Source: a virus. Taken from it: a DNA stretch of 25,380 nt. Made by a program: the position numbers and the translations under genes. The notes beneath the pieces were generated by a model. It had not been told where the DNA came from. It saw only the letters and a program-made list of their open reading frames with translations, and did no database searches. The stretch is taken from the IMG/VR virus record IMGVR_UViG_3300049440_000202, positions 1-25,380 of that record; one strand, written 5' to 3'. Below, in pieces: positions 14,695 through 22,211 of this stretch (within the stretch, counting starts at the first letter, position 1; every line of letters starts with the position of its first letter).

Positions 14695-15504
14695 CTACCG
14701 CGTGATCGTACGGAAGAACGGCTCGACCGACGAACCGCCGTACGTGCCGGACGCGTCGGAATTGATCGAGCCCTTCATGTTCCACTTGAGGAAGTCGTCG
14801 GAGATGAGCCCGATGTCGCCGTCCGGCGCGAGCGAGACGTTGTAGATCCGCACCTCGATCTGCGGTCCGGTCGCGACGTTCGGCAGGAAGAGGAGCGAGC
14901 CCTTGAGCAGTGCGGTATTGCCGGCCCGTACCACGTCTTTGGCGGTCGCACCGGAGAGTGCGGCGGCCGTGTAGTTGTACGTGATCGCCGTCGAGTCGAC
15001 GACGGTCACGCCGGCCGGGAGGATGTGGAACGTCCCCGAACTGGCGTCGAAGATCTCGTAATCGGTGCCCGAGACGAGCGTGTTCGTGCCCTGGACCAGT
15101 GTCGGCGCCGTCACGCTTCGGAACGGTGCCTTGAAGAAACAGCCGAGGACGTTGGTCAACCCGGCCGGAACGAGCGTTTCGGTCTGCCCCGCGGCGGTGT
15201 GGGCCGCCTGCGTGTACGTCGTGATGTCGCCGAGGACCAGGATCGCCATGTTCTTGGTCGAGACCTCAAAGCCGGAGATCTTGATGTCGGCGGTCGTCTT
15301 CTTGATCGCCCGGTTGTACGGGAGACTGGTCGACTGCGTATAGTCGGTCATATCGACCTCATCCGCCACGATCGAGATGGCGAACTGGTCGCAGTTGCCC
15401 AGGCTGACGTACTGGCCGTAGGACACGCCGTTCGCGTCGAAGCGATCGAAGAACACCTGACCGCGACCGAACAGCGTATTGGCAGAATTGGGGGTGGCGC
15501 TCAT
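14695..15504 (-). CDS. Major tail tube protein
   Basis: A 269-residue beta-rich protein preceded by a GAGGA Shine-Dalgarno about eight bases before ATG. The N-terminal part (GRGQVFFDRFDANG, then VSLGNCDQFAISIVADEVDM and DYTQSTSLPYNRAIKKTTAD) is a typical phage tube fold, in which rings of six stack around the tape measure. Residues about 130-180 include TLVSGTDYEIFDASSGTFHI and a short immunoglobulin-like pattern, possibly an outer decoration loop. Its position between the tail terminator and the tail chaperone is canonical for siphophages. It is one of the few genes here with a real intergenic space and its own ribosome binding site, which agrees with the need for high expression. Confidence 0.88.
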   Translation of the reverse strand: MSATPNSANTLFGRGQVFFDRFDANGVSYGQYVSLGNCDQFAISIVADEVDMTDYTQSTSLPYNRAIKKTTADIKISGFEVSTKNMAILVLGDITTYTQAAHTAAGQTETLVPAGLTNVLGCFFKAPFRSVTAPTLVQGTNTLVSGTDYEIFDASSGTFHILPAGVTVVDSTAITYNYTAAALSGATAKDVVRAGNTALLKGSLLFLPNVATGPQIEVRIYNVSLAPDGDIGLISDDFLKWNMKGSINSDASGTYGGSSVEPFFRTITR

Positions 15505-15540
15505 GGGTCAGATCCTCGAGAGGGAAAGGCGTGGAAACGA

Positions 15541-15566
15541 CGAGGCCGCCCCGAAGAGCGGCCTCG
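15541..15566 (-). terminator. Strong hairpin between tail terminator and tube genes
   Basis: A perfect 9-bp stem (CGAGGCCGC / GCGGCCTCG) with an 8-nt loop lies in the 81-nt gap after the tail terminator stop codon. In the direction of transcription it is followed by TCGTTTCC, a weak U-tract. It could be an intrinsic terminator or attenuator, or an RNA-processing or stability element that protects the tube mRNA. The weak U-tract argues against full termination. Confidence 0.5.
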
Positions 15567-15585
15567 CGTGCGGTGAAATCGTTCT

Positions 15586-16050
15586 TTAGTTCGTCAGCGT
15601 GTCGGGGTTGCTCGCGTCGGTCACGTACTCGACATCAAAGAGCGTTCGGGCGGCGGCGTAGACCTTGTCCTGCTCGACCTCGTCCCACTTCGTGCCAATC
15701 TCTTTGAGATCGTACGCCAGGCCGCCGAGCGAGACGCCAGAGCAGAGCTGCTGCACCGCCCAACTCAGGAGCGGGTCAAGCGCCTGATCGGGCGGTGTAT
15801 TCTCGGCATCGACGCGGTGCTCGACACAGAGCGTCAATTTCCGTTTCGCCTTGCGAGTGTAGGCCAGCGGAGCGCCGCGCCCCGGTGCAGTATCGTTTTC
15901 TTCCTGCAGCGCGTAGACGACCTGTGCCGGCAATTGATCATGCGTGAGCGAAATCGTTCGTTGCCGGTGCACGTTGAGCCCTGCGGGGCCGCCTGCCTGC
16001 TGCAACAGCGCGACACAGGCGGCCGTGATCTGATCGCGGCGTGAGCTCAT
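15586..16050 (-). CDS. Tail terminator / minor tail protein
   Basis: A 154-residue protein starting in an ATGA overlap with the FII-like gene. The beginning SSRRDQITAACVALLQQAGG, the LNVHRQRTISLTHDQLPAQV segment, the Arg/Lys strand RKAKRKLTLCVEHRVDA, the ALDPLLSWAVQQLC helix and the final FDVEYVTDASNP strand match a widespread phage family encoded between head-tail joining and tube proteins. By position this is the tail terminator (lambda gpU counterpart), which caps the tube and joins it to the head. The length is normal for that family. The role is assigned by combined pattern and gene order. Confidence 0.75.
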   Translation of the reverse strand: MSSRRDQITAACVALLQQAGGPAGLNVHRQRTISLTHDQLPAQVVYALQEENDTAPGRGAPLAYTRKAKRKLTLCVEHRVDAENTPPDQALDPLLSWAVQQLCSGVSLGGLAYDLKEIGTKWDEVEQDKVYAAARTLFDVEYVTDASNPDTLTN

Positions 16051-16337
16051 CGGAGTGAGATGAGCGTGAAGGCCCCATCATCGAGCGGCTGGATCTCGCG
16101 GACGAGGTACGGCACTGCGTCGACAACGATCGTCGCTTCTTGCGCCAGCGTCCCGAGTTGGTCACTCCGCACGATGACCGTTCGATCCGTGGCGTTCACG
16201 GACCCGCGACCCTGATCGGCGAGAACGAAGAGCCCCGGCGCATCGACGATGCCGAGCATATCCGGCTCGGCACCGACGAACGCGACGGACACGCCGAAAT
16301 CCCGAAGGAAATCGTTGTACGGTTCAGTGAACGCCAT
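16047..16337 (-). CDS. Head-tail joining protein, lambda FII-like
   Basis: A 96-residue protein three bases after the stop of the lectin-like gene. The pattern DFGVSVAFVG, then GIVDAPGLFVLADQGRGSVN, RTVIVRSDQLG, and VDAVPYLVREIQPLDDGAFT fits the small beta-barrel head-tail joining (FII / Phage_attach-like) family. These proteins bind the bottom of the head connector and receive the tail. The final VR-x-IQPLDDGAFTLISL strand is the most recognisable block. The gene order capsid, decoration, FII, tail terminator, tube agrees with this. Overlap with the next gene is ATGA. Confidence 0.8.
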   Translation of the reverse strand: MAFTEPYNDFLRDFGVSVAFVGAEPDMLGIVDAPGLFVLADQGRGSVNATDRTVIVRSDQLGTLAQEATIVVDAVPYLVREIQPLDDGAFTLISLR

Positions 16338-16340
16338 TCG

Positions 16341-17051
16341 CTACGACCGGAGCTGCCACCACTTCACATAGTCGATCGTCACCGTGCCGACGGACGTGCC
16401 GGACGCCTTGCTGATGCGTGCGTACGGCTGCAGCGCGACGGTCGGCGTGGTCGACATGTCGAACGTCGTCGACGACGCGACGCGATTGCCGTTGATGTAG
16501 AACTTGACGTCCGTGATCACCGAGCAGTCGATCCGCCCGATGCACCAGTCGGTGGTCAGCAGTGTGACGCCAGTGGCGACCTTTGATGTCTCGTTGGTCG
16601 TGTCGTCACATTCGACCGTGATCGCGCCGGATCCGTCGGCGCGGAACCAGGCCGACGTCGCTACACTGTCGAGCGTGGCGTTGTGCGCCGCAGCGAGCCC
16701 GAGAGCCGCAATCGACGATGATGTGGACGGCAGCACCGAGAGCTGAAATCGGAATTCGATGTTCAGTCCTTGGTTGAGTATGAGCGTTTGCTTGTCGTTC
16801 CACGACAGACCGGCCAGTTCTGCCTCGCTGGTGGCGGCGAGGGTGAGGGCGACCTGCCCGTTCGGGGCGTCTTCCACGAGCGCTTCCGTCGCGTCGCCGG
16901 TGTCGAGGGCGGTCCAGCCGATCGTCGTATCGAGCGCCTGTTTCTCGAAGTCGTCCTTGCCCCACACGGGGGCCAAGGCGTGAAGCGTCTCGAACGTCGT
17001 GCCATCGTAGAAGTGGAGAATCCCGTTCCGGTACTGCGCTTTCGTGCTCAT
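16341..17051 (-). CDS. Virion decoration protein with concanavalin A-like lectin fold
   Basis: A 236-residue protein with a strong AGGAG Shine-Dalgarno six bases before ATG. It lies in the head block after the capsid and a smaller structural gene. The alternating strands (GLNIEFRFQLSVLPSTSSSI, SAWFRADGSGAITVECDD, WCIGRIDCSVITDVKFYING) and the VKFYINGNRVASST block are typical of LamG/ConA-like beta-sandwiches. The N-terminus (MSTKAQYRNGILHFYDGTTF) is distinct and might attach it to the capsid. Such domains on phage heads may bind glycans or only stabilise the shell. The decoration role is inferred from gene order and the independent ribosome binding site. Confidence 0.65.
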   Translation of the reverse strand: MSTKAQYRNGILHFYDGTTFETLHALAPVWGKDDFEKQALDTTIGWTALDTGDATEALVEDAPNGQVALTLAATSEAELAGLSWNDKQTLILNQGLNIEFRFQLSVLPSTSSSIAALGLAAAHNATLDSVATSAWFRADGSGAITVECDDTTNETSKVATGVTLLTTDWCIGRIDCSVITDVKFYINGNRVASSTTFDMSTTPTVALQPYARISKASGTSVGTVTIDYVKWWQLRS

Positions 17052-17063
17052 TGAAATCTCCTA

Positions 17064-17127
17064 GCCGTTCCGGCGGCGAGCGCCCCGGTGAGTGAGCGCC
17101 CGTCGCCGCCCAGAAGGGCGAAACGGC
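17064..17127 (-). promoter_or_regulatory. Intergenic stem-loop between the two decoration genes
   Basis: An 8-bp perfect inner stem (GGCGGCGA / TCGCCGCC, 17072-17079 and 17103-17110) is enclosed by a 6-bp outer stem (GCCGTT / AACGGC, 17064-17069 and 17122-17127). It occupies most of the 104-nt gap between the 158-aa gene and the 236-aa gene and ends a few bases before the latter's AGGAG. No U-tract follows. It could be an attenuator, a processing site, or an mRNA stabiliser for the highly expressed head genes. Confidence 0.45.
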
Positions 17128-17155
17128 AATGGAAGGTTGGAAAATCGCGAGAGGA

Positions 17156-17632
17156 TCAGGTGGTCGAAATCGTCTGCGTCGCGTTCGGGAAGCGCGGCTC
17201 GAGCATCTCGATCAGCACGCCGCCAAGCCGCGCCGATGCGACCGATTCGACGGCGGTCAGCCGGACGTAGCCGTAGCCCAGCGATGCGATGTTCTCCGCC
17301 GGGACCTCGAACTCATAGGTCTGATTCGAGCCGGCGGTGCTGAGGAGCCCCGTCGAGGCGCACGCCGTGATCGCGCCGGGCGCCGCGCCCTTGACCGTGA
17401 TGCGATAGTAGAAGGCGACCGCGGTCGTGTTCGAGGGCGTCGTGTCGTCGCACGCCTCGACGGTGAAAGTGGACGTACCGGTCGTGCCAACGCCCCAATG
17501 GGCGATGAACCGGACGCGGTTGTGATTTTTCATGCTCACGACGACGGAATGGACCGTGCCGGCGAACGCATCGGCGACGGCGGCGATTCCAGTCTCGAAG
17601 CTTGAGCGCTGAGAGAAAAGGCCGGTGCTCAT
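17156..17632 (-). CDS. Probable head decoration / minor head protein, 158 aa
   Basis: A 158-residue beta-rich protein immediately downstream of the capsid gene, with GGAG about eight bases before ATG. The sequence (MSTGLFSQRSSFETGIAAVA, then VHSVVVSMKNHNRVRFIAHW, ACDDTTPSNTTAVAFYYRIT and VPAENIASLGYGYVRLTAVE) matches a kind of small structural protein often seen just after the major capsid protein in siphophages: a strand-rich domain with a tandem strand pattern and no catalytic motif. I assign head decoration or stabilisation by position. It has its own ribosome binding site and a short GC-rich spacer on each side, consistent with high copy number. Confidence 0.65.
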   Translation of the reverse strand: MSTGLFSQRSSFETGIAAVADAFAGTVHSVVVSMKNHNRVRFIAHWGVGTTGTSTFTVEACDDTTPSNTTAVAFYYRITVKGAAPGAITACASTGLLSTAGSNQTYEFEVPAENIASLGYGYVRLTAVESVASARLGGVLIEMLEPRFPNATQTISTT

Positions 17633-17668
17633 GGAGGGAGTCTCCGAAAAGAGTGAGGAGCCCGCGCC

Positions 17669-20023
17669 TTAGCGCGTGCCGAGGACGACGTGATCGGACA
17701 GCGTGGCGCTCGCGGAGCCCTTGTAGGGCGTCAGGGCGCTCTTGAGACGCGGGGCGCCGCCGACGCGCGAGACCCAGCGGAACGTCCGCTCGTTGTTGAT
17801 GAAGCGAACGTGAATCGAGTCCATCGCCTGCAGGCCGCCCTTGGTGACCAGCTGGTAGGCCTGCCTCAGGTTGGCGAGGATGATGTCGCCGACCGTTCCC
17901 GGGGCGGAGCACTGCTCGACGACCTTGACCGGCGCGCCGTAGATCGTCCCGTACTTCTGACCTGAGAAGCCGCCCGGCGGCATGTACACCAGCTGCGCCG
18001 AGACGCCCGTGCCGATCTGCATGAACTGGAGCTGCTGCTCGACTTCCTGGTTGATGTACCAGGAGGCGCCGGCCTTGGCGCGCGGCATGAGCCGCGCCCA
18101 CATCTTGGAGATGTTCTCCGCGACAACCGTCGCGGCGAGCTGACCCGTCTCCTTCGTGACGGTCACGAGCGCCGGCGAGTTCACGATCCCGAGGCACTGA
18201 CCCGCGCCGGTTCCGCGAACGATCTCGTCGTCGACGACGAACGCGAATTCCGAGGCGAACCCCTGCGAGAACACCGACTGCATCGCCGACGCATCCTGCA
18301 ACAGCCGCTCGGTCATGTAGGCGAGCCCGATGAGGTCGTACACGCGGGTTTCCCACTCGCCGATCTTCGGCTTCTTCGCCGTGGCCGAATCGGCCTCGGC
18401 GCCGCGGTAGATCTGGATGCCGCCCCAGCGCGATCCGGTTGCGCGGCTCGTCTCATCGACGTACGCGACGCGAAGGCCATCGGAGCTGGCGGAGACCTCG
18501 GTGCTCGAGCAGTCGGCGGCGAGCTGCCCTTCGTTGAACGCATCCTTCGTCAGATCGACGACGAAGTCCTGCTGGATGAGGAACGAGCCATCCGACGGCA
18601 CGTTCGCGCCAGCGCCCGTCGCGGCCGCCTGAACGCCCATGAGACGCTTGTCGAGCGCGCCGCCCATGCCGTACTGCGCGATCGCGACGAGTTGATCGCC
18701 GAGCGTGCCGAATGGCTTCCCGGCTTCGCGGTCGACGACGCTGGTGAGGCCGGCGATCGGCTTCGGCTGCGAGGCGCGAGCCGCGAGTTCCTGGCGGACC
18801 TGCTCGACCGTCTTGTCCGATGCGGCGAACGCGTTGGCGTCGGCGAGCGTCGCGCCGGCGAGCGCGCAGAGCTGGCCGATCGCGTCCGAACGCGCGAGAC
18901 GCGCATTCGCTTTCTCGAGAGCGGCCAGTGAATCGGCTGCACTCGGCACGGCCCCGGTGGGGACCGCCGTGTTGGGAGTTTCCACGGGTTGCTCCTGGGC
19001 TTTTGGGGCCGCGGTGGAGTGGAGGGGCGCGGCCAAGGCCGCAGGAGCGTCGATCGGCACGACCGACGCGAGGGGTCCGGCGGTGAGGCCGGAAACAGAA
19101 CCGCCGCTCGAAAGAGCGGCGGCGGGTTGAATCGAGTGGAATCGAATTGACGGCGGGTCAGCGCTCGCCCTCACCTTTCCGGGCGGCTTCTGCGCGCTCA
19201 CCAATTCTTGAACGACTTGATCGAGCGTCGCTACGCGATCGACGAGGCCAGACATCTGCGCCGCGCCGGCCGCAAACACGCGACCCTGCCCGTACTTTTG
19301 CTCGACGTCCTGCGCCGAGATGCCGCGACCCTTCCCGATGTCACCGACCATCATCGCGTAGGCATCGTTGACGATCGACTGCAGATGGGCACGTGCGTCC
19401 GGCGACAACGGACCGAGGCCGTCCGCCTTGTGGGCGCCGGCAGAAATCACCGTGCGCTTGAGTCCCAACTGCTCATCTGCGCCGGTATCATCGATGTGCA
19501 CCATGTACACGCCGACCGAGCCGACCAGCGACGAGGGCGAGGCGATGACCTCCGTGGCTTGCGAGGCGAGGTAGTACGCGGCGGAGGCCATCGTCCCGTT
19601 TGCAACCGCATAGACCGGCTTCACCTGTCGGGCGGCGCGAATCTTGGCCGCCGCTTCGGGCACACCGAACATCGACCCGCCCGGGGAGTCGACGTCGAGC
19701 ACGATGGCCGCGACGTTTGGGTTCGCCACGAGGGCATCGAGTTGCGCGGCGAATTGATCGGTCGACGTGCCACCGGACGTATCCGCCATCATGTTCATAC
19801 GCTGCGACATCACGCCGTACAGCGGGAGGACGGCGACCGCGCCGTGCGCCGTTGCGGGAGCGCCAGACTTGGCGTCGATGCCGACGCGTGCGCGGATCTC
19901 CTCTCTCGAGAACCGCAATCCTTCGGCGTGGAACTCGAGCACGTCGAAGATCGCCTCGAGCTTGTCGGGCAGGATCGCCCATGGCAGCGAGGCCGCTGCC
20001 TTCAAGACGCCATCGGTCTTCAT
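17669..20023 (-). CDS. S49 prohead protease fused to HK97-type major capsid protein
   Basis: One 784-codon frame starting three bases after the portal stop. Residues about 55-275 are an S49 (lambda gpC / SppA-like) protease: VAAIVLDVDSPGGSMFG (104-120), the nucleophile region GTMASAAYYLAS with probable Ser147, VGSVGVYMVHIDDTG, and the probable catalytic lysine in AGAHKADG (Lys199). Residues about 285-365 are a Pro/Ala/Ser linker, and about 365-420 a helical segment (SLAALEKANARLARSDA) like a scaffold or delta domain. Residues about 435-784 are an HK97-fold capsid subunit (DDEIVRGTGAGQCLGIVN, then GAPVKVVEQCSAPGTVGDII). Normally protease, scaffold and capsid are separate. Self-cleavage in the linker would release the capsid. 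No internal stop or frameshift is seen. Confidence 0.88.
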   Translation of the reverse strand: MKTDGVLKAAASLPWAILPDKLEAIFDVLEFHAEGLRFSREEIRARVGIDAKSGAPATAHGAVAVLPLYGVMSQRMNMMADTSGGTSTDQFAAQLDALVANPNVAAIVLDVDSPGGSMFGVPEAAAKIRAARQVKPVYAVANGTMASAAYYLASQATEVIASPSSLVGSVGVYMVHIDDTGADEQLGLKRTVISAGAHKADGLGPLSPDARAHLQSIVNDAYAMMVGDIGKGRGISAQDVEQKYGQGRVFAAGAAQMSGLVDRVATLDQVVQELVSAQKPPGKVRASADPPSIRFHSIQPAAALSSGGSVSGLTAGPLASVVPIDAPAALAAPLHSTAAPKAQEQPVETPNTAVPTGAVPSAADSLAALEKANARLARSDAIGQLCALAGATLADANAFAASDKTVEQVRQELAARASQPKPIAGLTSVVDREAGKPFGTLGDQLVAIAQYGMGGALDKRLMGVQAAATGAGANVPSDGSFLIQQDFVVDLTKDAFNEGQLAADCSSTEVSASSDGLRVAYVDETSRATGSRWGGIQIYRGAEADSATAKKPKIGEWETRVYDLIGLAYMTERLLQDASAMQSVFSQGFASEFAFVVDDEIVRGTGAGQCLGIVNSPALVTVTKETGQLAATVVAENISKMWARLMPRAKAGASWYINQEVEQQLQFMQIGTGVSAQLVYMPPGGFSGQKYGTIYGAPVKVVEQCSAPGTVGDIILANLRQAYQLVTKGGLQAMDSIHVRFINNERTFRWVSRVGGAPRLKSALTPYKGSASATLSDHVVLGTR

Positions 20024-20026
20024 GGG

Positions 20027-21667
20027 CTATCCCTCGGCCAGCTTGAGATGCGCGCCCGGCTGTTTGCCCGGCGGCGCGGTCGGCGTTGACTCGGGGTTCG
20101 TATCAGGACGCGTCGTCTCCGCGTCGCTCGGCTGATCGGTGACGTTCTGATCGGCGAGTGTCGCATTGCCGCGGGTGACGAGCACCGGGCGAAGATCGAG
20201 CGCGAGCGGGACCTTGTACTTCTCGGCGAGCTTGATCTCTTCTTGGCGGGTCTGGAAAATCTCTTCGATGTCGCGGCCTTGCTCCGCGGCGATCGCAGTG
20301 AGCGTGTTGACGCCAAAGGCAACCTCCTTTCCTTTCGACGTCAGATCCTTCTCCGGATCGATCCAGGGGAACGACCGCGGATGCCAGGTCACTTCTTGGT
20401 ACCGTGTCGCGTCGAAGGAATCGAGCCGCAACGCACCAGAGAGCAGCGCGTTCTTGAGCCAACGGCGATAAATCGGCTGTTCCACCTTCGTGATGAAGCG
20501 CTGCTGCAAATACTGGTAGACTGCCCGCTCGGCGAGCATGCCGATGCGCCCGGAGCCGAACGAGGTGTCCGAGAGATCGGACGAGAGCGAGAGGTACGAG
20601 ACACGGACCCCCGAGGCGATCGAACGGAGAATCGTCTTGTCGAAGGCGGAGAAGGCTGTCGTCGGGTGCTGCGGGTCCCAACTCTTGAATTCCCAGCCCT
20701 CCGGGATCTGCTCAATGACGCCCGGATCGGCGTCCCATTTGAGATAGGGCTGCTTCAGGTTGCCGGAGTCGTCGAGCTCGAGCGCGCCGTCGCCCGCTTC
20801 TGGGCTCTTCTGCTCGAGGAACCCCTGCTTCGCCGCCGCGGTGCGAGCGGCGATCAGTTCCGCCTCGCGGTAGTAGCCAAGGTTGTTGAGGTCGACGATG
20901 ACCGGCGCGAACCACGTGACACCGCGCGTCTGCCGCGGCCGACGCTGAACGAATAGGTGGATGATCTGATCGGCCGGGACACGCTCGCGCTTCCATTGGC
21001 CTTCGCCCTGATGCCGCACAAGCAAGTGGTACGCGACGCGACGGCCCCACGGATCCATCTCGACGCCCATCCGGATCTCGTTCTGTCCCGGACCCGGAAA
21101 GACATTGTAATTCCAGTCGAGTTGATCCGGATCGATGAGCTCCGTCGAGAATCCGAAGTCGTTCGGGAACCCCTCGAGGAGCCGGATGATCACCTCGCCG
21201 TCCGTGCACTCGCTTTCCGCGATGAGCGTTTCCGTCTCAGTCCAGCAACGCAAGCCGTCCGCGCTGGCCGTCTCCGCCTCACACCATTCGTACCAGGCGT
21301 CTTCGATCTTGGCGTTGTTCGTCGCGTGGAAGTCGCCGCGCGAATTCTTCACGCGCGCCTGCATCTGGATGCCGTCCTTCCCGATGATGTTCTCGGAAAA
21401 GAGCGCCGGCACGCGGGCGGCGGTTGCGTTATTGATCACGAGCTCGCGCGCGCGAGCGCGCAGCGTGACCCCATCCGGGCGGAGGACCTGATCCGCCGAG
21501 AGCAACGAGGGCATGCGGAAATCGCCCATGAGTCGGCCGCCGGCGGCGCCGTTGTAATTCGCCGGGAAGTTCGCGCGCATGCCCGTGCGGCCGGAGACGG
21601 CTGGCCGTTTTCGCTCGAGGCCAAGCACGCCGAGCATCCGATCAGAGAGCGATTTACGCGCGGGCAT
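20027..21667 (-). CDS. Portal protein, lambda gpB family
   Basis: A 546-residue protein if started at the ATG (MPARKSLSDRML) that overlaps the gpW-like gene by 14 bases. A GTG at 21703, with GAGAAG upstream, would add 12 residues. Landmarks of lambda-type portals are visible: LRARARELVINNATAARVPA near the start, ECTDGEVIIRLL, TELIDPDQLDWNYN, PADQIIHLFVQRRPRQTRGV with the following TWFAPVI, AAAKQGFLEQKSPEAGDG, and SLSSDLSDTSFGSGRIGMLA then PIYRRWLKNALLSG. Twelve subunits form the ring through which the terminase packages DNA. The C-terminal 60 residues are a flexible Pro/Thr/Asp-rich tail. Placement after the terminase and before the protease-capsid gene matches lambda. Confidence 0.92.
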   Translation of the reverse strand: MPARKSLSDRMLGVLGLERKRPAVSGRTGMRANFPANYNGAAGGRLMGDFRMPSLLSADQVLRPDGVTLRARARELVINNATAARVPALFSENIIGKDGIQMQARVKNSRGDFHATNNAKIEDAWYEWCEAETASADGLRCWTETETLIAESECTDGEVIIRLLEGFPNDFGFSTELIDPDQLDWNYNVFPGPGQNEIRMGVEMDPWGRRVAYHLLVRHQGEGQWKRERVPADQIIHLFVQRRPRQTRGVTWFAPVIVDLNNLGYYREAELIAARTAAAKQGFLEQKSPEAGDGALELDDSGNLKQPYLKWDADPGVIEQIPEGWEFKSWDPQHPTTAFSAFDKTILRSIASGVRVSYLSLSSDLSDTSFGSGRIGMLAERAVYQYLQQRFITKVEQPIYRRWLKNALLSGALRLDSFDATRYQEVTWHPRSFPWIDPEKDLTSKGKEVAFGVNTLTAIAAEQGRDIEEIFQTRQEEIKLAEKYKVPLALDLRPVLVTRGNATLADQNVTDQPSDAETTRPDTNPESTPTAPPGKQPGAHLKLAEG

Positions 21668-22211
21668 GGCCGAAGGCGATGCGAATCGCGGGGTTCTGGC
21701 CACCGTGCTTCTCGCGGCGAACGCGCGACTTGTAGATGTCGTACCACTTCTGCAACTCGAGCTTCTTCATGCGCACGAGTTGCCGGCCGTGGATCTGGTA
21801 GGACTCGACGTCTGATAGCGTTCCGCTGCCATAGAGCAGCGTCCAGAGCGCGGAGAGCATCTTCTCGTTGTCACTCTGCAGTGCCCCCGCCGTCGCGGTG
21901 GCGGCGTCCGGAATGATCTCGAGCGAGGGGAGCGAATGCGTCCAGCGTTGGCCGCCGTTCGTGTAGTGCCGCTCGAAGCGATACGTGCCAGCGATGAGCG
22001 CCGCGGTCGCGGTCGCGGGGATGGCGACGGTCCAGAGCCGGCCGTCATTCGTGACCCAGTTCGGATCCCACGTCGGGGCCGAGGCGCCGCGGATCGAATA
22101 GGACAGGGCCCAGCCGTCGGCGATGGGAAACGCCCCGTTTTCGTGCGTCCAGGTCCAGGTATCACCGGCGACAACGTCCGCCGGTTCGCAGGTCGGGATC
22201 TGGGGAGCTAT
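21654..22211 (-). CDS. gpW-like head-tail joining protein with a non-standard start codon
   Basis: The frame is open from a TGA near 22360 down to 21654 but contains no ATG, GTG or TTG before a Met 68 codons from the end, while protein-like sequence clearly extends upstream. Best start: ATA at 22211, forming ATAG with the stop of the preceding gene, an exact counterpart of the ATGA overlaps elsewhere in this operon (185 aa); a CTG at 22223 is the alternative. The N-terminal half (APQIPTCEPADVVAGDTWTW) is a beta domain. The C-terminal 60 residues (SYQIHGRQLVRMKKLELQKW and IYKSRVRREK) are gpW-like. Proteins with this two-part layout precede the portal in many phages. A sequencing error or a true ATG-to-ATA change is possible. 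Confidence 0.75.
   Translation of the reverse strand: MAPQIPTCEPADVVAGDTWTWTHENGAFPIADGWALSYSIRGASAPTWDPNWVTNDGRLWTVAIPATATAALIAGTYRFERHYTNGGQRWTHSLPSLEIIPDAATATAGALQSDNEKMLSALWTLLYGSGTLSDVESYQIHGRQLVRMKKLELQKWYDIYKSRVRREKHGGQNPAIRIAFGHARA

Noticed and set aside
14602-15576. A 324-codon + strand frame opposite the tail tube gene
   Set aside because: Antisense shadow with highly charged composition; the tube protein on the other strand explains the sequence.
19208-20089. A 293-codon + strand frame opposite the protease domain
   Set aside because: Antisense shadow, Arg/Asp/His-rich, with no family features.
20957-21916. A 319-codon + strand frame opposite the portal and gpW-like genes
   Set aside because: Shadow of the portal coding phase; Arg/Ala/His-rich, no recognisable motif, no ribosome binding site.
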